From the NCBI GenBank assembly GCA_947034885.2, contig OX344751.2, positions 7,440,001-7,504,000 of the forward strand: DNA of 64,000 nucleotides. Reading direction: 5' to 3'. The notes under the pieces were generated by a model. That model was not told where the DNA came from, did not search any database, and saw only the letters and a list, made by a program, of their open reading frames with translations. Position 1 is the stretch's first letter. Every line of letters begins with the position of its first letter. Positions 36,252-48,758 of this stretch are shown here, piece by piece. Origin of the DNA: Thuidium tamariscinum (taxonomy: Eukaryota > Streptophyta > Bryopsida > Hypnales > Thuidiaceae). Position numbers and translations under genes: made by a program.

Positions 36252-37171
36252 GTGTAGTCAACCTTGACTCCCTAAACAAAAATAAAAAAAGACAAGAAGT
36301 TGACACAACCTTATGTCCTTGTCCTAATAAGTTGACAAGACTCTTAAATTTAGAGAGATAACAAGGGCAAATATCTCGTATCATCTACTACTTGTTGATT
36401 TTCTTGATGTTTCTACTGTACATGAAGTGGGTCTTTGGAATAGTTCTTTTTTTTTTGCCTGAAACTATTGTTTACTTTTGGTGACTCCATTGAAAAGAGG
36501 TAACTCAAGTCCAAAAGTTTATCCTCTCAATTAAACTCCTTTAAAATCCCTTCCGCCAGAGTTTTCATTGGGTGACAAGGATGGTTGGAATCGTCTCCAG
36601 CAGATCCAAGCCAAACGCCGAGCTCGAGTTGGTGATGTCACACTGGATTTGAAGCGTTGGTGAAAACGACTTTGCTGCGTTCTTTAGTTAGGGTTTAGGG
36701 CGATCTCCCCAGTCGATACTCTCAACATGTGACACTCGCATTTGTGAGGGCAGATCAAAGGCATGGACAATGTGAATGTTTCTGCTTGGCGTGTGCTTGG
36801 TGTGTACTCGTACATACTGGATAGTACAGTCGAAAATTGGAAGAAGAGCTACACTTAAGCAAAGGTCCAGGAGTTGAAGAATCAAGGCTACTTGAATGGA
36901 GAAATTTTGCAGTATTTCAGGCTCTTTTGGTACAAGGCACTCTGCTCTAAAAGCGACCTCTTAAGCCTACTTAACTCATCATTGACAATAGTACATATTT
37001 CAAACAACATATCAATTGTTCTTAGATGGAGGTCGCATTTAGAAGGCAGTCACTTTTAGAGGAGACTACCTTAATGTCAAACCCAAGAAACAAGCCACAT
37101 TGATATGACAAATTTTGAATAGGGGCATGATGACTGGGCAATTGTTGTCTTGGAGGATCAGAAATGCTGTG
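36252..37171. other. Diverged part of arm 1 with coding-like remnants
   Basis: Includes a GC-rich block at about 36545-36885 with a 65-codon minus-strand frame (LPIFDCTIQYVRV) and a telo-box-like TTAGGGTTTAGGG at about 36689-36701. Arm 2 retains the same block at 48350-48760 with many substitutions. No family recognised. Confidence 0.4.
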
Positions 37172-37636
37172 GGGTGATTGCAAGAAACACTTGTACTGAT
37201 GTGAAGTTTGCATGATTTTTTCAGGTGTACTTTAAAATTAGAAAAAATTAGAAAAATAGTTTAAAGAAATTCAAAAAATATGACTCGTGTATACACCTTT
37301 AAGATGAAGAAAACCACAAAAGGAAATTTGTTAAGAAAATCTTTAAGTAGGAGATTTTGAAAAGTGCCAAACCTCAAGAAAATACATACTTTGATTTTTT
37401 AATTATGAAAAAATAGTATTTTTTTTTAAATAAAAAAAAATTTGTCCATTTACAACAACTTTATGGAGATGGTTATTCACCAAAATAATTGCTTACATGT
37501 TTCAAAAAGCTCGCAGAAGGAGGCTCACTTTGTGAACTTCTACACCACATAAAAATAATTTTTCTTGAAATTCCTTAGGCCATTAGCCACAAGTCTACTA
37601 GAAGACCATCTCTTCTAAGTTTAGCTCAAAGTTTAG
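37172..37636. mobile_element. Family K TIR element, truncated copy K1 (arm 1)
   Basis: Begins GGGTGATTGCAAGAAACAC at about 37172. It follows the arm 2 copy (47485-48231) in reverse until TTTAGCTCAAA and then stops; this point is the inner border of the duplication. Confidence 0.75.
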
Positions 37637-38075
37637 AAAATCGTCAAAGAAAATATTCATAGAAAATGTACAAGGAAATTGTTCAAAGAGTCCAAAAACA
37701 TATTCAAAGAAAATCAAAGATATTCAAAATTCTTAAAAAAGAATCATAATGTTCAAAGATAAAATCCTAAATGAATTTGTTCAAAGAAAATCTAAGTGTT
37801 GTTAATTTTCAAATAAAATGTTCAAATGTTTTTCTTAATGTCTTTAATTGAGGTTTTTTTAAGAGGAATACTTTCTTTGACATTGAAATGTCAAAAACCT
37901 TAAAGAAAATCTCAAAGAAGTATTCTTCAAAAAAATATTTAAAGAAATAAAAATATTTAAAATCCTCAAAGAAAATCAAAATGATCCTTAAAGAAAATAT
38001 TCCTAGAATCTCAAGCATTTCAAGGAAAATGTTCCTTCAATGTCAAAAATCTCAAAGAAAATGTTCTTTGTAACA
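37637..38075. repeat. Irregular tandem array of TCAAAGAAAAT-like units
   Basis: Words such as TCAAAGAAAATC and TTCAAAGA recur every 15-40 bases across about 430 bases, in purine-rich form. The array begins exactly where duplication arm 1 ends. Confidence 0.6.
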
Positions 38076-39411
38076 TCTAGTTCGAATTTTGTCTATAACT
38101 TTTCCTTGGAGATTTGAAATCTCAAACGGATTTTTGGATTGAAAACTTTGCTTCATTACCTAACTTTTCTTTGTTTAAAGTTTTTTCAAAAAAGTTCAAA
38201 TACTATGGCTAAATGAGGCATTAAATTCGGATTTTAATACTATTTTAGTCTCCCTTCACTATAACTATGAGTGGTGGAGCTCCTCCTTCTAATTCACAAA
38301 TCCCATATACATTGTAAAACCTACTACTATCCTACTTGTATAAAGACCTTTTCTTCATACCTCTATGATCATCAAATGTCAATGATCAAAGTCATTTACA
38401 TTGCCAACAAAAACAAGCATGGATGGGAGATGGTCATTGGACTAGTTTGTGGCATTTTGTTTTTTCGCCAACAATTTGGTTGAAGCTCTTTAACCAAATT
38501 GTGGGAAAAAATATAGATTGGCTACAAAACATCCAATTATCATGGTTAAGGGTCACTATAGTACTTCAACCATCATTATTTAACTCTTTCTATTCGGCTT
38601 CTAGGCTGCTGATAAGCATCTGACCTTATAATTAAGGTACACATGAATAGGGAAAAAAAAATTCCTTTAGTAAAATAAAAGCAAACTACAAAGTCCTCTA
38701 TTGGGTTGTGGAGTAGCCTTCTAGAGGCTTCATTTTTTCTCTAATTAATGGTTGTGCCAAATTATGATCTTTTGGAAGATATTTCATCCTCCGTAGGTGA
38801 AACTTCACCATATCCAAAGTGCTTTGAGATTTGAAGTTGAATTGGATTGGAAGTTTTGTTAAAAATAATTTATCACTATTTTCGGAGTCGTTTGGCAAGA
38901 GGAAGCATTGTCCACATCTCTAAAAGTGGTAATTTGCACATTCTCTTGTAACACTAGAAGAAAACAAAGGGTTTTGCAACTACAATTTGCAACTAGTTTT
39001 GTAGTTGGATTGGATGTTTGCAACTAGGTGACAATTTGAAGATTGTACTTGTAATGAACAAGTCACATTAGTTGCAAAAAAGTTGCAAAAAGCAGCAAGG
39101 TTGTTTCCCATGTGATAGAATTTGTAGAACTTCATCGATGAATTCTTCTCATGTGGTTGTTGATGTGGAACTAGCAAGGTAACTTGCTTGTGATTGACAA
39201 CTTGTATGCAATTCATTTGCAACTAGTTTATTTGTAGATTTTGAAATTTCAATCTCAATGATTTATAGATTTTAGAATTTTAAATTCGTCTTCATTTTTA
39301 GATTAGTAATCCAAATATTGATATCAATAGATTTCACTACTTTAGAAAATTTTACAATTTGTAAATTTCTATAGACTATAGAAATCTACAAATTGTAAAA
39401 ATCTACAAGTT
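38076..39411. other. Spacer DNA between duplication arms, no gene
   Basis: AT-rich. At 38960-39240 the words GCAACTAGTTT and TTGCAACTA recur in both orientations, possibly an old TIR element. Confidence 0.4.
39350..39400. repeat. Short near-perfect palindrome
   Basis: TTTTACAATTTGTA...TTTCTATAG and CTATAGAAAT...ACAAATTGTAAAA pair over about 25 bases with a one-base centre. Confidence 0.75.
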
Positions 39412-40755
39412 GTGGGTGATTGCAAGAAACGCTTTTTGATTTAGTTGCATTTTCATGATTTTTTTGGGAGTACTTTAAAATTAGAAATTTATTTATTTTA
39501 GAATTTTAAAGATATGAATAATGTATATACCTTTAAGATGATGGTACCCAAGGAAGTAATTGCATAGAAAAATTCTTTAGGTGGGCAATTGCAAGAAACA
39601 CTTGTCCTATTTTTTGTTACACCTAGTGTGCTAATTGTTTTAGGCCATAACTTCTATGTTTTGGCTCCAAATGACTCAAGATTTATAGAGAAGGTACTCA
39701 TAACTATCATACACCTTCTATAGTTTTTCATAATTTTCAAAAATAGTTTATCATCCGAAAATGGACCCCGATTGAATGTTACACTTGGTGATTTAGGGAT
39801 TTTTAGTACTATAGAGTACCCTTTTTTTAATGATTTTGAGATGAAATTTGGATGAGATGGTCTTCTAGTAGACTTACAACTTTTTGCATAAGGGATTTTG
39901 AAAAAATATATTTTTGTTGCAAATGGCCAGTTTTGATTTTGTGAATTTACATAATTTTTCTACTTTTCCCTAATTAAAACATCAAGGTATGTATTTTCTT
40001 GGGACTTGGCACTTTTCTAGTTCTCCTACTTAGACAATTTTTCTATGCAATTCCTTCCATGGGTTCCTTCACCTTAAAGGTATATACATAAGTCATATTT
40101 TCCAAATTTTTTTAAAACTAATTTTCTAATTTTAAAATACTCCAAAAAAATCAGCCAAATGCAACAAAGTCGGTAGGTGTTTCTTGCAATCACCTGGGTA
40201 GGAGAAGTAGAAAAGTGCCAAGTCACAAGAAAAGACATACTTTGATGTTTTATTTACGAAAAAATAGAAAAACTAAGGAAATTTACAAATTCAAAAGTGG
40301 ACATTTGTAACAACTTTATGGAGATGGTCATTTATCAAAAAAATCATTAGAATAATATTTTATATGTTTCAAAATGCAAGCAGAAAGAAGTTTACTTTGT
40401 AGACTTCTACATGACATAAAAATAATTTTTTTAAAAATTCCTTCCTTGATAAGCTCCAAGTCTACTAGAAGACCATCTCATCTGAATTTTAGCTCAAAAT
40501 TCATTTTTTTGGGTACTAAATAGTACTAAGAACTTCCAAATTTGCGAGTATAATAATGAATTAGGGTCTATTTTGGGATAGTAATCTGCTTTTGAAAATT
40601 TTTTAAAAAAATTAAAAAAGGTATATTATAGTTGTGAGTACCTTTTTTATAAATCTTGAGTCAATTAGAGCCAAAATATAGAAGTTATAGATTAAAAAAA
40701 TCAGTACACAAGGTGTGACACAAAATAGGACAAGTATTTCTTGCAATCACCCTTA
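39412..40755. mobile_element. Family K element K2, split by a nested K copy
   Basis: Left part 39412-39586 (GGGTGATTGCAAGAAACGC) and right part from about 40197 to the end TTTCTTGCAATCACCC. The family sequence resumes across the insertion (TTCTTTAGGTGGG before, GGTAGGAGAAGTAGAAAAGTG after). Confidence 0.72.
39587..40196. mobile_element. Family K element K3, nested inside K2
   Basis: About 610 bases with both ends preserved: GGGCAATTGCAAGAAACAC on the left and GTGTTTCTTGCAATCACC on the right. Internal landmarks are shared with the 47485-48231 copy (CTTCTATGTTTTGGCTCCAA, GGTCTTCTAGTAGACTT). Confidence 0.78.
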
Positions 40756-41162
40756 TATAAATCTACAAGTTATAGAATTCTCCAAGTTGTAAAAATGTAC
40801 AAAATATAGAAATATTAGATTTTCATTATCAAAATTCATTATGTAAGAGTGCTATAACTTATGATTCTTATATATTTAATCTAATGGTATTCTTGACACT
40901 TGATATGGGACAATTGAAATTAATAAGACTTAATCTTTATTGTTTCTTTATTGTATACTAGTTGTTTCATAGTTGTATACTGTCTAGTTGTTTTTTGGCT
41001 GTATTGTAGTCTCTTACCAATTGAATTCTAGTTGCACCATAGTTGAAAACTAATTCAACGAAGCTAGTATGTGAGTGTTGAGCCTAGAGCCTAGAGCCTA
41101 GAGCTAGGAAACCTCAGTGAGAAACTAATATCTTGTTGAGAATCATATTTGCAATTAAAAAC

Positions 41163-43106
41163 CAGGGTTGCTAAAGTATGAGCAGGGAGCGATGAGCATT
41201 TAGCATTAAGCAACAAGCAATGAGCGTTGAAGTGTGACCAATTTTTAAAAATCTTATAAAAAATTTAAAACTTTTCACCATAAGATGCCTATATCCGTGG
41301 TTAAGAGTAAACATTTATGGTTATAAATGAGTTTAAAGATGATGAATGAAGATGAATGGGGATGAATGGATTTCAATTAAAAAATTGTAGTTGGCTTTGA
41401 TGGATGAAATACATCTATTGTTCATTGCATTAAATGATAAATGTATATTGAATGGGATGAAAAATTTAATTGTTTAGGATAAAGATTGATGTTCAATTAC
41501 CTTTAATTAAAGATGAAGAAGTTACCAAAAGACCCTCCCTTAATTAATTTGGGAGTTTATTTAAATTTAAATTTAAAATTTAAAATTTCATAATTATTTT
41601 TTTCAAAGAAAATTTGTATTTTGAAAAATAAATAATTAAATAATAATATAGATGACTCTTTGGATTCAAGAAGCAATTTTTCATTACTAAAGGCACCTTT
41701 TCCACATTAATTTGGAGAAAATTTAAACTACTATTAAAAAAATTCAATTATCTTTTTCAAAAAATAATTCAAAAAAGAAATTTCAAATTTTTTTTCAAAA
41801 AAAAAAATGAGGGCTCCTCAAATTCTGAGGAGCCTCTCCTTGCTAGTACTAACTACTAAGAGAAGCCTCCTTAGTTTCAAGGAGCCCATTTTGGGTGCCA
41901 AGAAAAAAAAATTCAAATTGTTTTTAAAAAAAAGAATTACAAAAAAGAAAAAAAATTTAATGAGGGCTCCTCAGATTCCGAGGAGCCTCTCCTTGCTAGT
42001 ACTAACTACCAAGAGAAGTCTCCTCGGTTCCAAGGAGCCCATCTTGGGTGCCTAGAAAAGTTGTTTTGGGGGTATGCAACGCTTAAAGTCCTTTAAAAAC
42101 GTCCGTTCGTGATAGTAGAAGGCTTTTCAGAGCTCAACAAAGGCTCCTTGGTTTCCGAAGAGCCTCTCCTTGCTAGTGCTAACTACTAAGAGAAGTCTCC
42201 TCGATTCCGAGGAGCCTATTTTTGGGGCCAAGAAAAGTTGTTTCGGGGGTATACAAAGGTTTAAAGTTCTTTAAGACTTCAGGTCTGTTTACGCTAGAAG
42301 AAGGCTTTTCGGAGCTCATCAAAGGCTCCTCGGATTCCGAAGAGCTTTGAACTAAATTATTTTATTTATCTTAAAAAATATTTTTTGAAATATTAAAAAA
42401 TAAATTAAAATCAAATTAAATTTAAATTTAAAGATTATCTAAATGAATAGAGGGAAGGTGTTTCTAGCAACAAGAAATTTCTCTTTGGATCTGAGGAACC
42501 ATTTGTTGATTGAAAAAAAATGAATTTTTTTTATGGGTTTAAACAAATTTTGACCAAAAAATAAATTAATTTAAAAAATGTTTTTGTTTTTTACCAAAAA
42601 GTAATTTTGAGTTTTTTTTAACTTTTAAATTACATTTAAAATAACCCCCAAATTTGAAGAAAGAAATGTCTCCCTAGATCCGATGAATTGTTTGCTACAT
42701 TATTTTTTTTCTATTAATTGAGTATTTGAAATTTTTTCCAATTATTTCAAAAAAATGACATGGATGAAATGGATGAAATTCATTCGTACATCACTTCAAT
42801 TTTACTACCTTTTGTGTTGTGAGAGAGGTTAGGCTATTATTCTTGGCCCTACCTACAACATTTGAGTGCTAAATAACTACCTTAAATTAAACATGTTTTA
42901 GCAATAAATTGATTTTTTGAAATTCTTATTTTTAGTAATTTTTATTTTGGTAATTTTGACATTACTATTTTTGGATCTAACATCACTATTTATGACTCTA
43001 ACATGTCTATTTTTAGTATATAAGATCTTAATGAGCATTCAAGTCTAAATGCTTGCCGCTCAATGCTCGTCGCTCGTCGCTCCCCACTCACACTCTAGCG
43101 TCGTTG
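41163..43106. mobile_element. Non-autonomous hAT-like element, 1.94 kb
   Basis: Begins CAGGGTTGCTAAAGTATGAG; the right end reverse-complemented is CAACGACGCTAGAGTGTGAG. The next bases also pair (GGGAGCGATGAGC with GGGAGCGACGAGC). The 9-base direct repeat ATTAAAAAC flanks it (41154-41162 and 43107-43115). CA(R)GG-type ends with an 8-9 base duplication fit hAT. No transposase frame remains; the interior holds the tandem repeats listed separately. Confidence 0.87.
41807..42356. repeat. Three to four tandem units inside the hAT-like element
   Basis: Each unit has GGCTCCTC...GAGGAGCCTCTCCTTGCTAG, then TACTAACTACTAAGAGAAG, then CTCC...AAGGAGCC. Units start near 41808, 41962 and 42145, with a partial one near 42320. 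The CTCCTCGG...CCGAGGAG words are self-complementary. The 82-codon frame across the first two units is a by-product. Confidence 0.82.
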
Positions 43107-43115
43107 ATTAAAAAC

Positions 43116-45241
43116 TAGCCAATTTCTCATAAAAACTTGAAAATATTTTGAGATTTTTCTAATTTCACTAACAAGTTGTATCTATGACCATGGATATATT
43201 GCAATTGCTCTAAAACCATGGAAAATAATGTATTCAAGAGTTGGCTATGAGTGCTAGTTGTGAATGGGCGGTTCTACCTTAGATCCAAGTTGGTTTATAG
43301 ACATCCTACCTTATGGAAGCTTAATCTTATAAGGATAGGTCTATAACCACTAGTTTTAAGCATCAATTGTCATCACTTTGTTTGCCACCATTTTGCAACT
43401 AGTTATGAGTGAAATTTTCTTAATTTATTTTTCAAAGATGAAGTCAATTATCTACAACAAGTCATAAAATTTTCAAATTTTAGAAAAATATTTGAAGTTG
43501 CTAACAACAATTTTAGAGTAAAATGAAGAAAATTCATTCAAATACAATATATACTCAAAAAATTTGAAATTTCCACAATAGATGTATATTATAGAATATA
43601 ACATTATTGTATAAACTTAACTTACTATATCACTCTAAAATTAGAAAATAAAAAAACCACAATTATAAGTTGAAAGATCATATTTCTCTAAAAAATTGGA
43701 ATTTATGAAATTTTCAAAATTTTCAATTGGATTAAAGATTGCACTTGATAAGCTTCATTTTATACTTGGATTCAAATTCAAAAATCATCATTATTATGGC
43801 TAGAATTCACATTAAAAAATAGGAATAAATGGTCAAAATACACTACAAAGGTGATCCATGGATTTAGCATCTTCTTTAGAAAAATTAGCAAGACTATAGT
43901 GAGGGACTTTGCAATACTATTCACTAAAAATGTACCCAAGTATACTCCAAAAAAAAGAATAGAATGAAAAAACATTTTTTCTCATCCTATAGTGCTTAGT
44001 GAATTCATCTAGTATACACTTAGTATCCACAACAATGCTACAAGGTTATACATAAAACTAGAGTTGAAAGGGTTGGAATTGGATTACCCTGTAATCTAGA
44101 TAGGTGGCAAAAGCTTGATTCATTGCAACCATGTAAGGAATTGAAAGACCTACATTAGAATGCAAATCAACGAGAATAGTTTGCGTCTAATGACAACAAT
44201 GGAAAGCTATGTATTTTTGCTTTGACCACCTATAATGTGGATTCTTTTTCTAAAATGAGTTGATTGAAATAATTGTGCAAAAATCTTTGATTTTCCATTC
44301 TATTGCAAAAAGAAATTTGTGAATCCAATTGGGCTAAGTAAAGTAGACCAACCCATTGGATATTTTTGTTGCTCTACTTTTGGCCCTAGTTCCATTACAA
44401 AACTCATCCAAATCTATTTATTTTTCTAACAAAATCAATGATTTAAACCTTAAAAATTGACAAGGATGTTTTGGCAAGTGATGGATGACTATAAAGAATC
44501 TTTGTATGTAGAATAGAAGTGCAGCTATTTATCCTTGGAATTTTGAATGAAAAGGGGAGATCTTCTTTAGTACTTTGACTTCTAATGATTGCTTGTGGAT
44601 TATTTTAAACCATGGATTCCTACAATATCAAAATAAGCGATTTCATGTTTACTAGGGGCCAACGGGTTAAGTCCAACTTAGGATATATGTCAATTCTTGA
44701 TTGGTGGATATTCAACCCATAAACATTGATATAGGTGTACATTAGTGTTGGATGGATGATAGAAGAACTTTTATGTGAGTAGGACAAAAGTGCAACAATT
44801 CATCCTCAAATCTTTATGTAGAAAGGAGAAATATTCTACAATACTTTGACTGCCAAAGAGTGCATTTGCATTTTTGTAAACTAGTGATTCCTATGGTATC
44901 AAAAACACACTTCAAGACAATTATAGGTTGTTAATAGGGTGTTTATGAGTGCATTCTATAGGCAATTTTGTAATTTCTAAGTAGGCCCCTTCAAAAATTC
45001 ACAAGAAATTATAATTTTAATTGAAAAGTTATAATTTCACTTGGGTTTGAATAATGAAACAAGCACACCTCTGGAAAAATATGTGCTCCTTGGAGTTGAC
45101 CCTAAGAAATCCAGATTGCAAATTGTGGTGATAGTGTCCCTCTTGGAGTTAGCCCTATTGCAAATCAAGGTGGCAATAGGCTTGTCTACCTTATGTGCAA
45201 TGACAAAACAATTCACAATGGGTCATCCTACCTTACAACTT
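43116..45241. other. Spacer DNA, no gene
   Basis: About 2.1 kb of AT-rich sequence. Small frames (43778-43975 minus, 45041-45286 plus) lack motifs. Confidence 0.4.
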
Positions 45242-45519
45242 AAGGTAGGTATACCCCAAAGCGCCAGTTTTTTGTACTATGCCTAGTTCCTGTTATTAGC
45301 TAGTTCAGATTTTTATGTAGTCTTGTGGGCAAGTGAAAGCATGTTCCAACACACCAAAGAATGCATGATTTGGATACTGTATGCAAAAGTTATTAACAGC
45401 CAAAGTTTGTTTCTGAAAGCCGCGCCATCTACAGTCTACAAACATGACTGATTTTGGAAATGTATGTGCACTATAGATGGCAATTTTAGGAATAGGGCGC
45501 TTTAAGATGTACCTACCTT
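45242..45519 (-). mobile_element. Family M TIR element, copy 1
   Basis: Left end AAGGTAGGTATACCCCAAAG, right end CTTTAAGATGTACCTACCTT. Reverse-orientation relative of 63257-63531 (shared: GGAACATGCTTTCACTTG reversed, GCCATCTACAG, AAAATCAGTCATGTT reversed). No coding frame; the target-site duplication is not evident. Confidence 0.82.
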
Positions 45520-45806
45520 AGTCCTAGTTGTGACTGGTTGTTCCTGTGATGCACCATATCCTAGTTGCTTACTTTGCATCAAAAACTCATAGAAATGAAG
45601 AATATAAGAAATCTGGAATGCAATGTAGTTCATTCTAAGGATGGGATTCACAAAATACAAACAGTAATTTGGCCGAGGTCTTAACACTTGCATGCCAAAG
45701 ATCTATGCATGAATTGACCGATACATGTTATGAGGATGCGATCTACTGGGCATTTCAGAATTTGTTCAGTATAACAACAATGTGGTTCAAAAACTTGTCG
45801 TAAGGG

Positions 45807-45890
45807 GCTACAACCCTCCCTTCATGCATATCGCGAAATTGCTGCCCAAGGGTAGCAAATTTCCCGATATGCATGAAAGGAGGGTTGTAA
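45807..45890. repeat. Near-perfect 40-base-arm hairpin
   Basis: TACAACCCTCCCTTCATGCA continuing to GCTGCCC pairs with AGGGTAGC continuing to TGCATGAAAGGAGGGTTGTA with almost no loop and about three mismatches. The size and pairing resemble a miRNA or siRNA precursor stem, or the tips of a tiny MITE. Confidence 0.8.
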
Positions 45891-46060
45891 CCCAGGGTTA
45901 AGTGCGCCCGGTTTCTTTTTCTTTCTAGTGCTACAACGGTGCAATGCATCGTTGCATTTTCCCAAGTATTGTAATGCGTTATTGCATCAATTATTTAGAA
46001 TGAGGCTAGAAACCCAAGTGCTTAACGGATTAGGTTGATATCTATCAGTTGCTGTGTTCT

Positions 46061-46246
46061 ATGGCTGAAGAAGAGGCATTGCTATGTTGCTGTGGTGAAC
46101 TTTCTTCCAACAAGACTGCTCTTGCCTTGTCTTCATTACTAAGGTTACCTTCTTTACCAACATTTTCTAAATTTGCTTTTAATTACCAACTTGCAAACTG
46201 GACAACTGGATCTCCGTGGATTTCTTTTGCTATGAACCTGAAGTGA
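46061..46246 (+). CDS. Short open frame of unknown function (61 aa)
   Basis: The ATG at 46061 opens MAEEEALLCCCGELSSNK and continues with a Leu/Ser-rich part to a TGA. Composition is a little richer in GC than the neighbours. No domain and no homolog recognised; could be a pseudo-exon. Confidence 0.15.
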   Translation: MAEEEALLCCCGELSSNKTALALSSLLRLPSLPTFSKFAFNYQLANWTTGSPWISFAMNLK

Positions 46247-46429
46247 AATCCAGATAGTCTAACAATTGGGAGTGGTGAAAAGAAAGGTGTAGGCTCGTAT
46301 CCTCATATCTGATAAGAATTGTTTGCATGCAATGGAAGACAACAATTTGGAAGCTGATATTTGTTGACAAAATGTTGATTGTGAAGTTCTAGTGTTCTAC
46401 AGGCATCTCTGCACCTGTATCTCAAGGTT

Positions 46430-46860
46430 GTTGCAAGAAACACTTACTCTTTTTGGCTCAGAATGGTCTATTTCGATGAGTTGTGTGACTTTTGGAATAA
46501 TTTTTTTTAAATAAAATAAAATATGAATAATTTGAAAAGCAATGAGAATATTTTGTCTCTTAAAATTCAAACCTAATAAATTTAATTCTAAAAGTTATGC
46601 ACAAAAAAAGCACAATGGAAAATACAGTGAAAATAAACACTTTGATGTTTGATTTTTTAAAAATAGTAAAAAATTTGAGAAAACAAAACAAAAACAAAAC
46701 CATTTTTTCTTACCTCAAGCCACTTCTGTTCAACCATTTTCATCTTTGAGAAAAAATAAATTGTGTTTTGTACACATGCACAAAGATAGTGCACTTTGAG
46801 CACATGTGGAAGTTAAAAATTTTATTATCTTTAGAAAATTTCTTTGTGGTCTAGTGTAAC
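46430..46860. mobile_element. Probable degraded family K element
   Basis: GTTGTTGCAAGAAACACTTAC near 46430 resembles the K terminus, and TTTGATGTTTGATTTTTTAAA fits the family interior. The right terminus was not found. Confidence 0.4.
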
Positions 46861-47484
46861 TTTAGTCAAGGTCCTTGCATGCCAATTTTGAGCTTGAAAT
46901 TTGCATTTTCAGATCAAAAATGGGACTAAAAGGTTGGATAAAGAGGTACAACACCTTTCAATTAAAACATAGCCAAAAACAAGTTTACATAAAGGCAAGA
47001 GGCACCAGAAAGTTCCAAGTGCCATTGCCATCTGAGCAGAAAAGTGGTGTCCATTCTCTTGAGAAAAGAGAAACTCTCCTAGTCAAAGATTTGAGGTCCC
47101 TGATGACGGTTTGAATGTGTTTTTAGATTGCCATAGTTGTGTGTAGAGTCTAGATCCAAATATTCCCTAAAATTCTTCTAACACTAAACTCTAGGCCGGT
47201 TTGCATATTTTGAGCTACAACCCTCTATCCATAAATGCTAGACTAAAAATGTCCTCATCATATCCGATGGTTGCTTCTCACATATAAATTTGCTTAGTGA
47301 ATTGTTAGAATTAGTACTAACAAATCCTAGAAGTGTAGTTTGTAGAGATTTGACTTAGGGCACATTAGTAGAGGCTGCCAACATGTTAAAACTAGACTAC
47401 AACTCTTGGGTGACTTGACAATCCTAAAACAAGTGAACATTCGTTTCCATGTCACAAAGACACATGCTGCAACATCCCACCACT
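46861..47484. other. Intergenic DNA before duplication arm 2
   Basis: No supported gene; the 79-codon frame at 46875-47114 has no motif. Confidence 0.4.
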
Positions 47485-48231
47485 GGATGATTGTAAGAAA
47501 CATTTATACTATTTTGCATCACACAACATGTGTTGATCTATTTTTTGGCTATAAATTTTGTGTTTTGATTTCAAATGACTTAAGATTTAAAGGGAAGGTA
47601 CTCATGACTATTGCTCACATAATCTAATTTCTGAAAATTTAAAAAATATTTAACTATTTAAAAATAGACCCCAATAACCCAATTGAATGTCACACTTGCA
47701 AATTTGAAGTTTTTTAGTATTATTTGGCACCCCAAAAAACAAAATTTGAGCTAAAATTTAGAGGAGATGGTCTTCTAGTAGACTTGTAACTAATGGCCTA
47801 CGGAATTTCAAAAACAATTATTTTTTTGTGTTGTAGAAGTTCACCAAGTGAGCCTCCTTCTATGTGCATTGTGAAACATGTAAAATATTATTTTGGTGAT
47901 TTTTTTGGTGGATAATCATCTCCATAAAGTTGTTGTAAATGAACAATTTCTATTTTATTTTATAAAAGTACTATTTTTTCCTAAATAAAAAATCAAAGTA
48001 TGTATTTTCTTGAGGTTTGGCACTTTTCAAGTTCTTTAACTTAGAGATTTTCTTAACAAATTTCCTTTTGTGGTTTTCTTCATCTCAAAGGTGTATGCAT
48101 GAGTCATATTTTTTGAATTTCTTAAAAACTATTTTTCTAATTTTTTCTAATTTTTCTAATTTTAAAGTACACCCCAAAAAATCATGCAAACTTCATGAAT
48201 AGTCCAAGTTGGTGTTTCTTGCAATCACCCC
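47485..48231. mobile_element. Family K TIR element, complete copy of K1 (arm 2)
   Basis: About 747 bases from GGATGATTGTAAGAAACA to GTTTCTTGCAATCACCCC. This is the fullest copy of the family in the window. It spans the inner border of arm 2, since only its right two-thirds have a counterpart in arm 1. Confidence 0.8.
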
Positions 48232-48758
48232 ACTGCATTTCTGATCCTCCAAGACAACCACTCCCTAGTTGTTATGCCCCTGTTTAGAATTTGTCATATC
48301 AACATGGCCAGTTTCTTGGGTCTGGCCAGCATTATGGCAAAAGAGTCTGAAACGTTGCAAAATTTCTCCATCCAAGTAGCCTTGATTCTTCAACTCCTGA
48401 ATCCCTGCTCAAGTGTAGCTCTTCTGCCAATTTTCGACTGTACTATCCAGTATGTACGAGTCCAGGGAGCCTAGGATTGCAGCACACGCCAAGCAAAAAC
48501 TTTCACACTGTCTATGCCTCCGATCTGCCCTCACAGATGCGTGAGCAGCAAGTGTCACATGTTGAGAGTACCAACTAGGAAGATCGCCCTAAACCCAAAT
48601 TGAAGTATGCAGCAAAGTCGTTTGCACTAACGCTTCAAATCCAATGTGCAACCGCCAACTCGCCAAGCTTCAGCTCGGCGTCTTGCATCTGCTGGAGACG
48701 TTTCTAACCATCCTCGTCACCTAGTGAAAACTCTAGCGGAAGGGATTTTAAAGCAAGA

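Larger units (their letters stand above)
30598..37636. repeat. Inverted duplication, arm 1
   Basis: Pairs in reverse orientation with 47745-57857. Matching landmarks include the segment around GTGTACACTAGCATTACTCC (30637 / 57812), the coding-like exon (31.7 / 57.0 kb), AGACATGAACACTTTGCAC (32.7 / 54.05 kb), the F-box gene (34.2-35.5 / 51.6-52.9 kb), GTACTATCCAGTATGTACGAG (36.8 / 48.4 kb) and TIR element K1 (37.2 / 48.2 kb). The outer break is at GCTGCTGCA; the inner break is inside K1. Arm 1 alone carries the Mutator-like element at 32818-33176 and about 350 bases near 31313-31670. Confidence 0.92.

Noticed and set aside
41807..42055. 82-codon plus-strand frame with internal repetition
   Set aside because: By-product of the tandem units inside the hAT-like element.
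41807..42356. Possible CRISPR-like array (repeat-spacer look)
   Set aside because: Units are contiguous, diverged and inside a transposon with terminal repeats; the host is a eukaryote.
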